Below are positions 1 to 9,299 of a stretch of 64,000 nucleotides of DNA, one piece after another. Under the pieces are notes generated by a model. The model was not told the origin of the DNA and did not search any database. It was given only the letters and a program-made list of their open reading frames with translations. This DNA is from Loktanella sp. IMCC34160. Lineage in GTDB: Bacteria > Pseudomonadota > Alphaproteobacteria > Rhodobacterales > Rhodobacteraceae. Within the stretch, counting starts at the first letter, position 1, and the number at the start of each line of letters is the position of its first letter. A program made the position numbers and the translations under genes. Where the stretch lies: positions 434,001-498,000 of the forward strand of contig NZ_SELP01000004.1 in NCBI RefSeq assembly GCF_004145845.1. The letters run 5' to 3'.

Positions 1-1
1 C

Positions 2-814
2 ATCTCGGGCGGGATCGACCTGTCGTCGGGGCCATTGGTGGCCGCGACCGCGATGATCGTGATGTCCTTCGCCCAGACCGAACTGGTGAACGGCAACCCC
101 AACCCCAAGGCGGTTTTCGGACCATGGGCCTTTGACCTTCCGGTCATCGTGCCGATCATTGTGGGCCTGTGTTTTGGCGCCATGATCGGGGCAATCAACG
201 GGGCGTTCATCGCCTTCACCCGCATCCCGCCCTTCATCGCCACGCTGGGCATGTTCCTGATCTGTCGTGGTATCGCGCAGTGGTGGACCCGGGGGCAGCC
301 GGTCTCCTTCCCCACCGAAAGCTATGCCTGGCTCGGGTCGGGAATGATGCCGGTGATCTGGTTCGCCCTTCTTGCAGTGCTGTGCCATTTCCTGCTGCGC
401 TATACCGTCTATGGCAAGCACACCTATGCGATCGGGTCGAACGAAGATGCCGCGCGCATGTCCGGGATCAATGTCAAGCGGCACAAGATCTTGGTCTACA
501 TGATCGCCTCCATGCTGGCGGCCATAGCGGCCATCGTCCTGAGCTCCAAGAACCTGACGGCGCAATCCGGGATGGGCCTGTTCTACGAATTGTTCGCCAT
601 CGCCATGGCGGTCATCGGTGGCATCAGCCTGACCGGCGGGCGCGGGTCGATCATCGGCACCGTCCTGGGGGCCATGGTGTTCGGTGTCATCCAGTCCGGG
701 TTTACCTACGTGAAACTGGACGCCTATTTCCAGCTCATGGCCATGGGCGGGATCATCATCGGTGCGGTGGTTCTTGACCAGTGGCGGCAACAACGCGCCG
801 CGTCGCGGTCCTGA
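2..814 (+). CDS. Sugar/inositol ABC transporter permease (RbsC/FrcC family), 5' truncated
   Basis: Membrane-spanning subunit of an ABC importer, expected to carry a sugar or cyclitol across the inner membrane. The reading frame is open from the first base and has no start in the window, so the N-terminus is missing. The visible part begins with GGIDLSSG, the conserved loop of RbsC-type permeases, followed by several hydrophobic helices and the EAA-like loop IAMAVIGGISLTGGRGS. The gene sits 17 bases before the ATPase gene and at the head of an inositol catabolic cluster, so myo-inositol (or an isomer) is the likely substrate. That assignment is from context; the family is clear from sequence. 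Confidence 0.88.
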   Translation: MSGGIDLSSGPLVAATAMIVMSFAQTELVNGNPNPKAVFGPWAFDLPVIVPIIVGLCFGAMIGAINGAFIAFTRIPPFIATLGMFLICRGIAQWWTRGQPVSFPTESYAWLGSGMMPVIWFALLAVLCHFLLRYTVYGKHTYAIGSNEDAARMSGINVKRHKILVYMIASMLAAIAAIVLSSKNLTAQSGMGLFYELFAIAMAVIGGISLTGGRGSIIGTVLGAMVFGVIQSGFTYVKLDAYFQLMAMGGIIIGAVVLDQWRQQRAASRS

Positions 815-831
815 TCGGGGAGGAGAAAGAC

Positions 832-1635
832 ATGAGTGGTATCGAACTTCACGACATGGGCGACATCATCCTTGAGACACGTGACCTGACCAAGCACTAC
901 GGTGGGGTCCACGCGCTGGAAGGGGCCGATTTCATCCTGCGCAAGGGCGAACACGTGGCGATCATGGGCGACAACGGGGCGGGCAAATCCACCTTCGTGC
1001 GCCAGATCACCGGCGTGGAACAACGCACCCGGGGCGAGATCATCTTTGACGGCAAGCCGGTGCATTTCGACGGGCCGCTTGATGCCCGCCGTGCCGGGAT
1101 CGAGGCGGTGTTCCAGACCCTTGCGCTGGCCGACCACCTGGACGTGCCCGACAACCTGTTCCTTGGCCGCGAAAAGACCAAGTGGGACTGGCTGGGTCCG
1201 TTCCGGCTGCTGGACTACAAGGCGATGCGCGCCGATACCCTTGCGGCGCTTGAAAAGACCGGCGTGAAGATCCCCAACATCAACAATACCATCGAACGGA
1301 TGTCGGGGGGGCAACGGCAATGTGTGGCCATTGCCCGGACGGCCAGTTTCCATTCGAAGCTGACCATCATGGACGAACCCACCGCCGCGCTTGGGGTGCA
1401 GGAAACCGCGCAGGTGGAAAACATCATCCGCACGCTCAAGGAACAGGGCGAGCCGCTGATCCTGATCAGCCACAACATGCGGCAGGTCATGGATCTTGTG
1501 GACCGGATCATCGTCTTCCGCCGGGGCCGGATCGTGGCCAACCTGAACAAGTCGGAAACCGATGGGCAGGATGTGGTGGCCTATATCACCGGGGCCAAGA
1601 CCCAACCGGAATACGATATCGAAGGGGTCACCTGA
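832..1635 (+). CDS. Sugar/inositol ABC transporter ATP-binding protein, single-NBD FrcA type
   Basis: Cytoplasmic ATPase that powers the upstream permease. The 267-residue protein has one nucleotide-binding domain: Walker A GDNGAGKST, Q-loop region, signature MSGGQRQ, Walker B LTIMDEPTAAL and the switch His in LILISHNM. Most ribose/inositol importers of this family use a duplicated ~500-residue ATPase (RbsA type); the single-domain form resembles FrcA of the rhizobial fructose importer. The ATG at 832 is chosen because GGGGAGGAG lies just upstream; an in-frame GTG at 781 would overlap the permease gene and has no such site. Substrate (myo-inositol) is inferred from the iol genes downstream. 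Confidence 0.88.
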   Translation: MSGIELHDMGDIILETRDLTKHYGGVHALEGADFILRKGEHVAIMGDNGAGKSTFVRQITGVEQRTRGEIIFDGKPVHFDGPLDARRAGIEAVFQTLALADHLDVPDNLFLGREKTKWDWLGPFRLLDYKAMRADTLAALEKTGVKIPNINNTIERMSGGQRQCVAIARTASFHSKLTIMDEPTAALGVQETAQVENIIRTLKEQGEPLILISHNMRQVMDLVDRIIVFRRGRIVANLNKSETDGQDVVAYITGAKTQPEYDIEGVT

Positions 1636-1680
1636 CCCCTTCGACCGGCTGACCAAGCTTTCCTTCGGGCCTTTGTCGAA

Positions 1681-1710
1681 GGACCGTGATCTCCGCCGTC
1701 TTGGCGGTCC
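1681..1710 (+). other. Hairpin between transporter and enzyme genes
   Basis: GGACCG (1681-1686) pairs with CGGTCC (1705-1710) and encloses an inner CCGCC/GGCGG stem (1693-1697 with 1703-1707). There is no T-run after it, so it is not a convincing terminator. It lies in the 91-base gap before the SDR gene and may stabilise or partly attenuate the message. Confidence 0.35.
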
Positions 1711-1726
1711 CTGAAAGGATGTCCAA

Positions 1727-2524
1727 GTGACGAACGAAACCGAACTTCCCCATGCCAATACGGTTGCCCTTGTCACCGGCGGGGCGCAGGGCGTCGGCCG
1801 GGCCATCGCCGATCGCCTGATCGCCGACGGCTGCCGAAAGGTGGTGATCGTGGGCCGGGACGCGGCCAAGGGTGAAGCCGCCGCCGCGACTATGTCAAAG
1901 GGTGGGGCCGATGTCCGGTTCTTTCGCGCCGACATGGCCGATGCCGAGGCCGCGCAGGCGATGGTGGATTTCGCCGCCGATACCTTTGGCAAGCTGGACG
2001 CGCTGGCCCTTGCTGCCGGACTGTCCGACCGGGGCGGGGTTCTCGATGCGACGCCCGACCTGTGGGACAAGTTGATGAACGTAAACGCCCGCGGGCCCTT
2101 CTTTGCAATCCAACGCTTTGCGCAGCGGGCGCGCGCCGCCGGACATCCGGCCACCTGCGTCAGCATCCTGTCCAGTGCCGCCCATGTCGGCCAGAGCTTT
2201 CTTGCGCCCTATTCGGCATCCAAGGCGGCCATGGCCAATGTCACCAAGAACGCCGCCATGGCCTTGCGGGCCGACAGGATCCGGGTAAACGCCATCGCGC
2301 CGGGTTGGATGGATACCGAAGGCGAAGACGCGGTTCAGAAGAAATGGCACGGCGCGGACGACGATTGGCTGGCACAGGCCGAGGCCGCGCAACCCATGGG
2401 GATGCTGGTCAAGCCCGCCCATCTTGCCGGGCTGGCCAGCTATCTCCTCGGCTCTCAATCCGGGGTCATGACCGGCACGGTCATCGACTTCGATCAATTT
2501 GTCCCCGGGGCCTATCCCGAATGA
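1727..2524 (+). CDS. SDR-family NAD(P)-dependent oxidoreductase in the inositol cluster
   Basis: Short-chain dehydrogenase of 265 residues with the cofactor motif TGGAQGVGRA near the N-terminus, the catalytic S-Y-K set (SILSSAA, then YSASKAA) and the usual C-terminal IAPGW segment. It starts at GTG 1727 behind AAAGGA. It is followed 23 bases later by iolG, so it probably oxidises or reduces an inositol isomer or a related polyol; candidate roles are a second inositol dehydrogenase or an enzyme for a methylated or scyllo form. The exact substrate cannot be read from sequence. Confidence 0.8.
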   Translation: MTNETELPHANTVALVTGGAQGVGRAIADRLIADGCRKVVIVGRDAAKGEAAAATMSKGGADVRFFRADMADAEAAQAMVDFAADTFGKLDALALAAGLSDRGGVLDATPDLWDKLMNVNARGPFFAIQRFAQRARAAGHPATCVSILSSAAHVGQSFLAPYSASKAAMANVTKNAAMALRADRIRVNAIAPGWMDTEGEDAVQKKWHGADDDWLAQAEAAQPMGMLVKPAHLAGLASYLLGSQSGVMTGTVIDFDQFVPGAYPE

Positions 2525-2547
2525 AGGCCCGAATGAAGGAAAGCAAC

Positions 2548-3552
2548 ATGACAGTCAGGTTTGGTGTTCTGGGCGCGGGCCGCATCGGGCAGGTTCACGC
2601 GGGCGCAATTGCAACCGTTCCGGGGGCGACCCTTGTGGCGATCGCCGATCCGGTCGCGGCCGCGGCGCAGGCCATGCAAGACAAATATGGCTGCGATATC
2701 CGCAGTATCGACGATATCGCCGCCAGCGATGACGTGGATGCGGTGATCATCTGCACCCCCACCGATACCCACGCCGACCTGATCGAACAGTTCTCGAAGG
2801 CGGGCAAGGCGGTGTTCTGCGAAAAGCCGGTCGATCTGTCGCTGGCCCGCGTGCAGGCCTGCCTGAAAACGGTCGAGGCCGAAGGCGCCACGCTGATGGT
2901 CGGCTTCAACCGCCGCTTCGATCCGGATTTCATGGCCGTGAAGGCCGCCATCGACGAAGGCCGCGTTGGCACCGTCGAAATGGTTACCATCACCAGCCGC
3001 GATCCCGGCGCGCCACCGGTGGATTACATCAAGCGGTCCGGCGGCATCTTCCGCGACATGACGATCCATGACTTCGACATGGCCCGCTGGCTTCTGGGCG
3101 AAGAGGTGGACACCGTCATGGCAGCGGCTTCGGTCCTGACCGATCCCGCGATTGGCGCGGCGGGTGATTTTGACAGCGTCAACGTGATCCTGCGGACGGC
3201 CAGCGGCCGCCAGGCCATCATCACCAACTCGCGCCGTGCCGCCTATGGCTATGACCAGCGGATCGAGGTTCTGGGGTCTGACGGGATGGTGGCGGCGCGC
3301 AACCAGCACGAGGCGAACATCGACTTTGCGGGCACCGCAGGCTTTGCCCGCCCGCCGCTGCTGAACTTCTTCATGACCCGCTACACCGCGGCCTATGCCA
3401 ATGAAATCGCGGCTTTTGTCGCTGCCGTGGCCGATGGGGCGGCGACGCCGACCACCGGGCACGACGGGATGATGGCGCTGGCGCTGGCCGATGCCGCCGT
3501 GAAATCCGTGGCCGAAGGCCGGGCGGTGAAACTTTCGGAAATCACTGGCTGA
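2548..3552 (+). CDS. iolG: Inositol 2-dehydrogenase (Gfo/Idh/MocA family)
   Basis: Catalyses NAD-dependent oxidation of myo-inositol to scyllo-inosose, the entry step of the Iol pathway. The 334-residue protein has the Rossmann motif GVLGAGRIGQVHA at the N-terminus, the family EKPVDL motif containing the catalytic Lys, and the GGIFRDMTIHDFDMARW segment with the substrate-site Asp and His typical of IolG. The ATG at 2548 has AAGGA eight bases upstream; nearer upstream ATGs at 2521 and 2533 are less well placed. It lies between an SDR gene and iolC in a co-directional run, which supports the IolG role over other family members. Confidence 0.87.
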   Translation: MTVRFGVLGAGRIGQVHAGAIATVPGATLVAIADPVAAAAQAMQDKYGCDIRSIDDIAASDDVDAVIICTPTDTHADLIEQFSKAGKAVFCEKPVDLSLARVQACLKTVEAEGATLMVGFNRRFDPDFMAVKAAIDEGRVGTVEMVTITSRDPGAPPVDYIKRSGGIFRDMTIHDFDMARWLLGEEVDTVMAAASVLTDPAIGAAGDFDSVNVILRTASGRQAIITNSRRAAYGYDQRIEVLGSDGMVAARNQHEANIDFAGTAGFARPPLLNFFMTRYTAAYANEIAAFVAAVADGAATPTTGHDGMMALALADAAVKSVAEGRAVKLSEITG

Positions 3553-3558
3553 AACGAC

Positions 3559-5481
3559 ATGACCGACGCGACCAAACCCCTCGACGTTATCACGATCGGC
3601 CGTTCCTCTGTGGACCTTTACGGGTCGCAGATCGGCGGGCTGTTGGAGGATATGGGGAGTTTCGAGAAGTATATCGGCGGCAGCCCGACGAACATCGCGG
3701 CGGGGACGGCGCGTCTGGGGTTGCGGTCGGCGCTGATCACCCGTGTAGGGGATGAACACATGGGCCGGTTCATCCGGTCGCAGCTGGCCGCCGAAGGGGT
3801 GGACGTGCGGGGGGTAAAGACCGACCCTGACCGTCTGACCGCGCTGGTCCTTCTGGGCATCCGGGACGAGGACCAGTTCCCGCTGATCTTCTATCGCGAG
3901 AATTGCGCAGATATGGCCCTGTCGGAAGACGATATCGAGAAGGATTTCATCCGCGAGGCGCGGTCGGTTGTGGCCACGGGCACCCATCTGTCGAACCCCA
4001 AGGTGGAGGCGGCGACGCTGAAGGCGCTGCGGATCGCGCGGGCGGCGGGGATGCAGACCGCGCTGGATATCGATTACCGCCCGAACCTTTGGGGCGTGGC
4101 GGGTCATGGCGACGGCGAAAGCCGCTTTGTCGAAAGCGCCAAAGTGACGGCCAAGCTGCAATCGACCCTGCACCTGTTCGACCTGATCGTCGGCACGGAA
4201 GAGGAGTTCCACATCGCCGGCGGCACCACGGACACAATCGCGGCCCTGCGCGCGGTGCGGGCCGTCACCGGGGCGGTGCTGGTCTGCAAGCGCGGTGCGG
4301 CGGGGGCTGTTGCCTTTGAGGGCGCGATCCCCGACAGCCTTGATGACGGGCAGACCGGACCGGGCTTTCCGATCGAGGTGTTCAACGTGTTGGGCGCGGG
4401 CGACGGGTTCATGTCGGGCCTTCTGAAGGGCTGGCTGGACGGGGCGGATTGGCCAACGGCGCTGAAATACGCCAATGCCTGCGGGGCCTTCGCGGTGTCG
4501 CGCCACGGCTGCACGCCCGCCTATCCGTCCTTGGCCGAGCTGGAGTTCTTTCTGGACCGCGGCGTTGTCCGCCCGGACCTGCGCAACGACCCGGACCTGG
4601 AGCAAATCCATTGGTCCACCACCCGCAAGGGACGTTGGGACAGCGTCAAGACCTTTGCCTTCGACCACCGCCTGCAGCTGGAAGAGATGGCGGGCTATAC
4701 CCCAGCTAAAGGCGCGGCCTTCAAGGAGCTGTGCCTAGAGGCGGCCCTGCGGGTGCAGGACGGGCAGGGCGGCTTTGGCATCCTGTGCGACAACCGGATC
4801 GGGCGGCGGGCGTTGCACCGGGCCTCGGGGACGGGGTTGTGGATCGGGCGGCCGACGGAACTGCCCGGATCGCGCCCCATCGCGTTCGAGCCTGAGCTGG
4901 GCGACGATCTTGGCCAGTTCCGCGAATGGGCGCGGGAAAACGTGGTGAAGCTTCTGGTCTTTTGCCACCCCGACGACGATGCCGAGACGCGGGCCACGCA
5001 AGAGGCGCGGGTCAAGCGGCTGTTCACGGCGGCGCGGCGCAACGGGCTTGAGTTCCTGCTGGAGGTGATCCCGTCGAAGGTCGGCCCGGTGGATGACATG
5101 ACCACGGCAACCCTGATCGAACAATTCTACGCCGCCGGGGTTTATCCCGACTGGTGGAAGCTGGAGCCATTCAAGACCGAGGCCGCCTGGCAGAATGCGG
5201 TGGCGGCGATCGAGGCGCATGACAGGCACACGCGCGGCATCGTGGTTCTGGGGCTCGACGCCCCCGAGGCGGAGCTGGCGCAAAGCTTTGCGCTGGCGGC
5301 CAAACAGCCCTTGGTGAAGGGCTTTGCCGTGGGGCGGACGATCTTTGGCGATGCGGCGCGCGCCTGGATGACGGGCGCGATGGATGACGCCGCGGCGGTT
5401 GAACAGATGGCGGGCCGCTTCGCGCGCCTGTGCGAGATTTGGGACAAGGCCCGGGCGGACGCCGGGGTGAACAAGGAGTAG
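3559..5481 (+). CDS. iolC: 5-dehydro-2-deoxygluconokinase fused to DUF2090 domain
   Basis: Phosphorylates 5-dehydro-2-deoxy-D-gluconate (DKG) in inositol breakdown. The first ~330 residues form a PfkB/ribokinase kinase, with the N-terminal ITIGRSSVDLYG motif and the ATP/anion-hole signature VLGAGDGFMSG near residue 280. Residues ~340-637 are a DUF2090 domain, distantly like class I/LacD-type aldolases and commonly fused to IolC in alphaproteobacteria. That domain is thought to replace the separate IolJ aldolase that cleaves DKG-phosphate; this is family knowledge plus inference. The 640-residue length fits the fusion. It begins six bases after iolG, without a strong ribosome site, so translational coupling is likely. 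Confidence 0.9.
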   Translation: MTDATKPLDVITIGRSSVDLYGSQIGGLLEDMGSFEKYIGGSPTNIAAGTARLGLRSALITRVGDEHMGRFIRSQLAAEGVDVRGVKTDPDRLTALVLLGIRDEDQFPLIFYRENCADMALSEDDIEKDFIREARSVVATGTHLSNPKVEAATLKALRIARAAGMQTALDIDYRPNLWGVAGHGDGESRFVESAKVTAKLQSTLHLFDLIVGTEEEFHIAGGTTDTIAALRAVRAVTGAVLVCKRGAAGAVAFEGAIPDSLDDGQTGPGFPIEVFNVLGAGDGFMSGLLKGWLDGADWPTALKYANACGAFAVSRHGCTPAYPSLAELEFFLDRGVVRPDLRNDPDLEQIHWSTTRKGRWDSVKTFAFDHRLQLEEMAGYTPAKGAAFKELCLEAALRVQDGQGGFGILCDNRIGRRALHRASGTGLWIGRPTELPGSRPIAFEPELGDDLGQFREWARENVVKLLVFCHPDDDAETRATQEARVKRLFTAARRNGLEFLLEVIPSKVGPVDDMTTATLIEQFYAAGVYPDWWKLEPFKTEAAWQNAVAAIEAHDRHTRGIVVLGLDAPEAELAQSFALAAKQPLVKGFAVGRTIFGDAARAWMTGAMDDAAAVEQMAGRFARLCEIWDKARADAGVNKE

Positions 5482-5486
5482 CAGCA

Positions 5487-7322
5487 ATGGGCAAGACAAT
5501 CCGGCTGACAGCCGCGCAGGCGATGGTGAAATACCTTGCCGCGCAAAAGACGCCGCAAGGCGACAGCTTTATCGCCGGGTGCTGGGCGATTTTCGGCCAT
5601 GGCAACGTGGCGGGGTTGGGCGAGGCGCTGCACGGCATGCGCGATGTGCTTCCGACCTACCGGGGTCACAATGAACAGACGATGGCGCATACGGCAATTG
5701 CCTATGCAAAGCAGCTGCGCCGGGACCGGGCGATGATGGTGACCTCGTCGATCGGGCCGGGGGCGACGAACATGGTGACGGCCTGCGCGCTGGCCTATGT
5801 GAATCGCCTGCCGGTGCTGTTTGTGCCCGGCGATGTCTTTGCCCATCGCGGCCCCGACCCGGTGCTGCAACAGCCCGAGAACTTTGCCGATGGCACGGTC
5901 ACGGCGACCGACACCTTCCGCCCCGTCAGCCGCTATTTTGACCGGATCACCCGGCCCGAACAGTTGCTGACGGCGCTGCCGCGCGCGATGCGGGTGATGA
6001 CCGACCCGGCCGAGTGCGGCCCGGCGACGCTGGCCTTCTGTCAGGACGTTCAGGCCGAGGCCTTCGACTGGCCTGAAGCCTTCTTTGACGAGCGGGTCTG
6101 GCACCGCCGGGAACAGCGCCCCGACCCGGCCGAGGTGGCACGGGTGGCGGGCCTGTTGAAGGCCGCGAAATCGCCGGTGATCGTCGCCGGAGGCGGCACC
6201 CATTACGGGCACGCCACCGACGCCCTGCGCGCCTTTGCCGAGGCGCATCAGATCCCGGTGGTGGAAACCCAGGCCGGCAAATCGGCACTGCCCTGGGATC
6301 ACCCGCTGAACCTTGGCCCAATCGGGGTCACGGGCGCGGAAAGTGCCAACACCGTCTGCGCGGCGGCCGATCTTGTGATCGGCGTCGGCACTCGGTTTCA
6401 GGACTTCACCACCGGGTCGTGGTCGCTGTTCGCCAACCTGGGGCGCAAGCTGGTCAGCCTGAACGTGCAGGCCTATGACGCGATGAAACACGGGGCGGAG
6501 CCGCTTTGCTGTGATGCAAAGGCGGGGTTGGAGGCGCTGTCGGCAGAGATTGCGGGCACGACATTCACGGCGCCCGATGCATCGCTCAAGGCGGACTGGT
6601 TCGCCAAGGTCGATCCGCTGACCGATGCGCCGGACGAAGACGCCAACGCCCTGCCGACCGACATGCAGGTCGTGGGCGCGGTGCAGCGGTCGGCAGGGCC
6701 CGACACCGTAGTGATGTGCGCGGCGGGCACCATGCCGGGCGAATTGCACAAGCTGTGGAAAGCGGGCCGCCCGGGCAGCTATCACATGGAATACGGCTTT
6801 AGCTGCATGGGCTATGAGATTGCTGGCGCCATCGGGATCAAGATGGCCGAGCCGGACCGCGACGTGGTCTGCTTTACCGGCGACGGCACCTATATGATGG
6901 CCAACTCGGAACTGGCGACGGCGGTGATGATGGGGATCAAGTTCACCCTGGTGATCACCGACAACCGGGGCTTTGGCTGCATCAACCGGCTGCAAATGGG
7001 CACCGGCGGGGCCGAGTTCAACTGCCTGCTGGATCACACGGTTCACGAAAACCCGTCGAACATAGACTTTGTCGCCCATGCGGGCGCCATGGGGGCCAAG
7101 GCGGTCAAGGCCGCGTCGATTGCCGAACTGGAGGAGCATCTGGCGCTGGCAAAGGACCACGACGGGGTCTATGCGATCGTGCTGGATACCGACCCGTACC
7201 CCTCGACCCCGCATGGCGGAACATGGTGGGAAGTGGGCGTGCCGGAAGTCTCGGTCCGACCCCAGGTCAACGCGGCCCGGGCCAATTTTGAAACCAAGCG
7301 CAAGTCGCAGAACAGAGTGTAG
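5487..7322 (+). CDS. iolD: 3D-(3,5/4)-trihydroxycyclohexane-1,2-dione acylhydrolase (decyclizing)
   Basis: Thiamine-diphosphate enzyme that opens the cyclohexane ring of the inosose-derived diketone to give 5-deoxy-glucuronate. The 611-residue protein has the three-part architecture of the acetolactate synthase family. The N-terminal part carries the catalytic Glu region (TYRGHNEQTMAH) and the C-terminal part the ThDP/Mg motif GDGTYMMAN followed by ITDNRGFGC. The ATG at 5487 has AAGGAG nine bases upstream and lies five bases after the iolC stop. A longer in-frame start would overlap iolC by ~50 bases and is less likely. Confidence 0.93.
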   Translation: MGKTIRLTAAQAMVKYLAAQKTPQGDSFIAGCWAIFGHGNVAGLGEALHGMRDVLPTYRGHNEQTMAHTAIAYAKQLRRDRAMMVTSSIGPGATNMVTACALAYVNRLPVLFVPGDVFAHRGPDPVLQQPENFADGTVTATDTFRPVSRYFDRITRPEQLLTALPRAMRVMTDPAECGPATLAFCQDVQAEAFDWPEAFFDERVWHRREQRPDPAEVARVAGLLKAAKSPVIVAGGGTHYGHATDALRAFAEAHQIPVVETQAGKSALPWDHPLNLGPIGVTGAESANTVCAAADLVIGVGTRFQDFTTGSWSLFANLGRKLVSLNVQAYDAMKHGAEPLCCDAKAGLEALSAEIAGTTFTAPDASLKADWFAKVDPLTDAPDEDANALPTDMQVVGAVQRSAGPDTVVMCAAGTMPGELHKLWKAGRPGSYHMEYGFSCMGYEIAGAIGIKMAEPDRDVVCFTGDGTYMMANSELATAVMMGIKFTLVITDNRGFGCINRLQMGTGGAEFNCLLDHTVHENPSNIDFVAHAGAMGAKAVKAASIAELEEHLALAKDHDGVYAIVLDTDPYPSTPHGGTWWEVGVPEVSVRPQVNAARANFETKRKSQNRV

Positions 7323-7335
7323 AAGGGCGCCAGAG

Positions 7336-8235
7336 ATGAGCGTAAAGATCGGGATATCCCCAATTGCGTGGCAGAACGACGATCTGCCGGACATCACCGC
7401 CGCCTATACGATGGAGCAGGCCCTGAAAGAGGCCCGCGAGATCGGCTATACCGGGGTGGAGCGCGGCCAGCGTATGCCGCATGACACCGAAGGGCTGCGG
7501 GCCTATCTGGAGAAATACGACATCGCGCTGTGCGGCGGCTGGTGTTCGGGCGCGTCGCTGGTCAATGACACCGCCACCGAGATTGCCGCGATCACCCAGC
7601 AGGTGGACCAGTTCATCGCGCTGAACGCCCCCTGCATCGTCTATGCCGAATGTTCCAACACCGTGCAGGGGATGCAGGATGTGCCGGTCAACAACCGCCC
7701 TCGCCTGACGCGGGACGAGGTTCTGGCTTATGCAGCCAAGATCACCGAGGTGGCCAAGTGGATGACAGACAGGGGGATGCCCTTTGCCTATCACCATCAC
7801 ATGGGCTCGATCATCGAAAGCGAAGACGACGTGAACTGGCTGATGGAAGGGTCGGGGGACGAGGTGAACCTGTGCTTCGACACCGGCCACCTGCTGTTCG
7901 GCGGCGGCGATGTGATGGCCACGCTGAACCGCTGGGGCGACCGGGTGCACCACGTCCACTTCAAGGACATCCGGCCCGATGTGGTGGCGGACGTGCGGGC
8001 CAACGACCGCAGCTTCCTTGACGCGGTGATCGCCGGGGCTTTCACCGTGCCGGGGGATGGCTGCATCGACTTCCAGGCGGTGGCCAACCACCTGAAATCC
8101 ATCGACTATCACGGCTGGATCGTGGTCGAGGCGGAACAGGACCCGGCCAAGGCACCGCCCTACGACTATTCAAAGATGGGATACGAGCATATCCTCAAGG
8201 TCTGTGGCCAGGCGGGGCTGGAGATTGCGGGATAA
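7336..8235 (+). CDS. iolE: Myo-inosose-2 dehydratase
   Basis: Removes water from scyllo-inosose (2-keto-myo-inositol), the second step of the pathway. The 299-residue TIM-barrel protein starts MSVKIGISPIAWQNDD, the signature IolE N-terminus, and carries the metal-ligand segments YHHHMG, CFDTGHLLFGG and HFKDIRP expected of the xylose-isomerase-like superfamily. The ATG at 7336 follows iolD by 13 bases. The downstream 171-base gap to iolB is structured (see that entry). Confidence 0.93.
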   Translation: MSVKIGISPIAWQNDDLPDITAAYTMEQALKEAREIGYTGVERGQRMPHDTEGLRAYLEKYDIALCGGWCSGASLVNDTATEIAAITQQVDQFIALNAPCIVYAECSNTVQGMQDVPVNNRPRLTRDEVLAYAAKITEVAKWMTDRGMPFAYHHHMGSIIESEDDVNWLMEGSGDEVNLCFDTGHLLFGGGDVMATLNRWGDRVHHVHFKDIRPDVVADVRANDRSFLDAVIAGAFTVPGDGCIDFQAVANHLKSIDYHGWIVVEAEQDPAKAPPYDYSKMGYEHILKVCGQAGLEIAG

Positions 8236-8406
8236 TCAGTTTTCGTCGCAGTAGTCACATCATGGGGTCAAACCCGCCCGGCTTGAGCGTCAGCGAAAGC
8301 TGCATGGGGCGGGTATGATCGCCCGACCGGCCCGGAGGGCGGGCGCTCAAACCTTTGTGCAAAGGCGTCCCACCGCAACCGACAATCAACACCCAAGGAC
8401 CCGACC
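8236..8406 (+). other. Structured leader between iolE and iolB
   Basis: This 171-base gap holds a perfect inverted repeat ACCCGCCC (8272-8279) / GGGCGGGT (8307-8314), then a second GC-rich stem (CGCCCG near 8320 with CGGGCG near 8345). It is the only sizeable gap inside the iol run, so it may be an RNA structure that tunes iolB expression or marks a secondary promoter. No known riboswitch class was recognised. Confidence 0.3.
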
Positions 8407-9216
8407 ATGCCCGACCTACTGAAAAAGCCCTTCGGCACCCACGGCAAGGTGCATCAGATCACCCCTGAAAGCGCGGGCTGGCGCTATGTTGGCTTCTCGC
8501 TCTACCGGCTGCGCGCGGGCGAGACGGCGGCAGAGGCGACGGGCGACCGCGAGGTGATCCTTGTGATGGTCGAGGGAAAGGCGCGGATCACTGCAGCGGG
8601 CACCGAATGGGGCGTGCTGGGCGACCGGATGAACGTGTTCGAAAAGACCCCGCCGCATTGCCTTTATGTCCCGAATGACAGCGATTGGTCGCTGGTGGCC
8701 GAGACCGACTGCACCGTCGCGGTCTGTTCGGCCCCGGGCCACGGCGGACACCCCGCGCGCAGGATCGGGCCCGAGGGGATTACCCTGACCCAGCGGGGGA
8801 CCGGCGTGAATACCCGCTACATCAACAACATCGCGATGGAGGCCGAGGACTACTGCGACAGCCTTCTGGTGACCGAGGTCTTCACCCCCGACGGGCATTG
8901 GTCGTCCTACCCCAGCCACCGGCATGACGAAGACGATTATCCCGACATCACCTATCTTGAAGAAACCTATTACCACCGGCTGAATCCCGGCGACGGCTTC
9001 GGCATCCAGCGGGTCTATACCGAGGACGGGACGCTAGACGAGACCATGGCGGTCAAGGATGGCGACGTGGTGCTTGTCCCGCGCGGACACCACCCCTGCG
9101 GCGCCCCCTACGGGTTCGAGATGTACTACCTCAACGTCATGGCCGGCCCCCTGCGCAAATGGCGGTTCAAAGCCGACCCCGCCGTCCAGTGGATCATGGA
9201 CCGCGACGCGAAGTAA
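8407..9216 (+). CDS. iolB: 5-deoxy-glucuronate isomerase
   Basis: Isomerises 5-deoxy-D-glucuronate to 5-dehydro-2-deoxy-D-gluconate, the substrate of IolC. The 269-residue protein is a bicupin. The C-terminal cupin has the metal-binding set HRHDEDDYPD followed by LEETYY, and later the VPRGHHPCGAPYG stretch, all characteristic of IolB. It starts at ATG 8407, ten bases after CAAGGACC. With iolG, iolE, iolD and iolC it completes the pathway to the phosphorylated intermediate. Confidence 0.93.
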   Translation: MPDLLKKPFGTHGKVHQITPESAGWRYVGFSLYRLRAGETAAEATGDREVILVMVEGKARITAAGTEWGVLGDRMNVFEKTPPHCLYVPNDSDWSLVAETDCTVAVCSAPGHGGHPARRIGPEGITLTQRGTGVNTRYINNIAMEAEDYCDSLLVTEVFTPDGHWSSYPSHRHDEDDYPDITYLEETYYHRLNPGDGFGIQRVYTEDGTLDETMAVKDGDVVLVPRGHHPCGAPYGFEMYYLNVMAGPLRKWRFKADPAVQWIMDRDAK

Positions 9217-9299
9217 CCCGGCCAGCCCGACCGCAAGAACTGTCACTTGCCTTTCCCGGTCATCAATGCATGTTCCACGAGCAGGGAAGAGGTCCAGAC

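Noticed and set aside
2512-4668. A 718-codon minus-strand open frame opposite iolG and iolC
   Set aside because: Antisense to recognised enzymes, with biased composition and no motif.
5142-7397. A 751-codon minus-strand open frame opposite iolD
   Set aside because: Mirror of the third-position GC bias of iolD; no ribosome site or motif.
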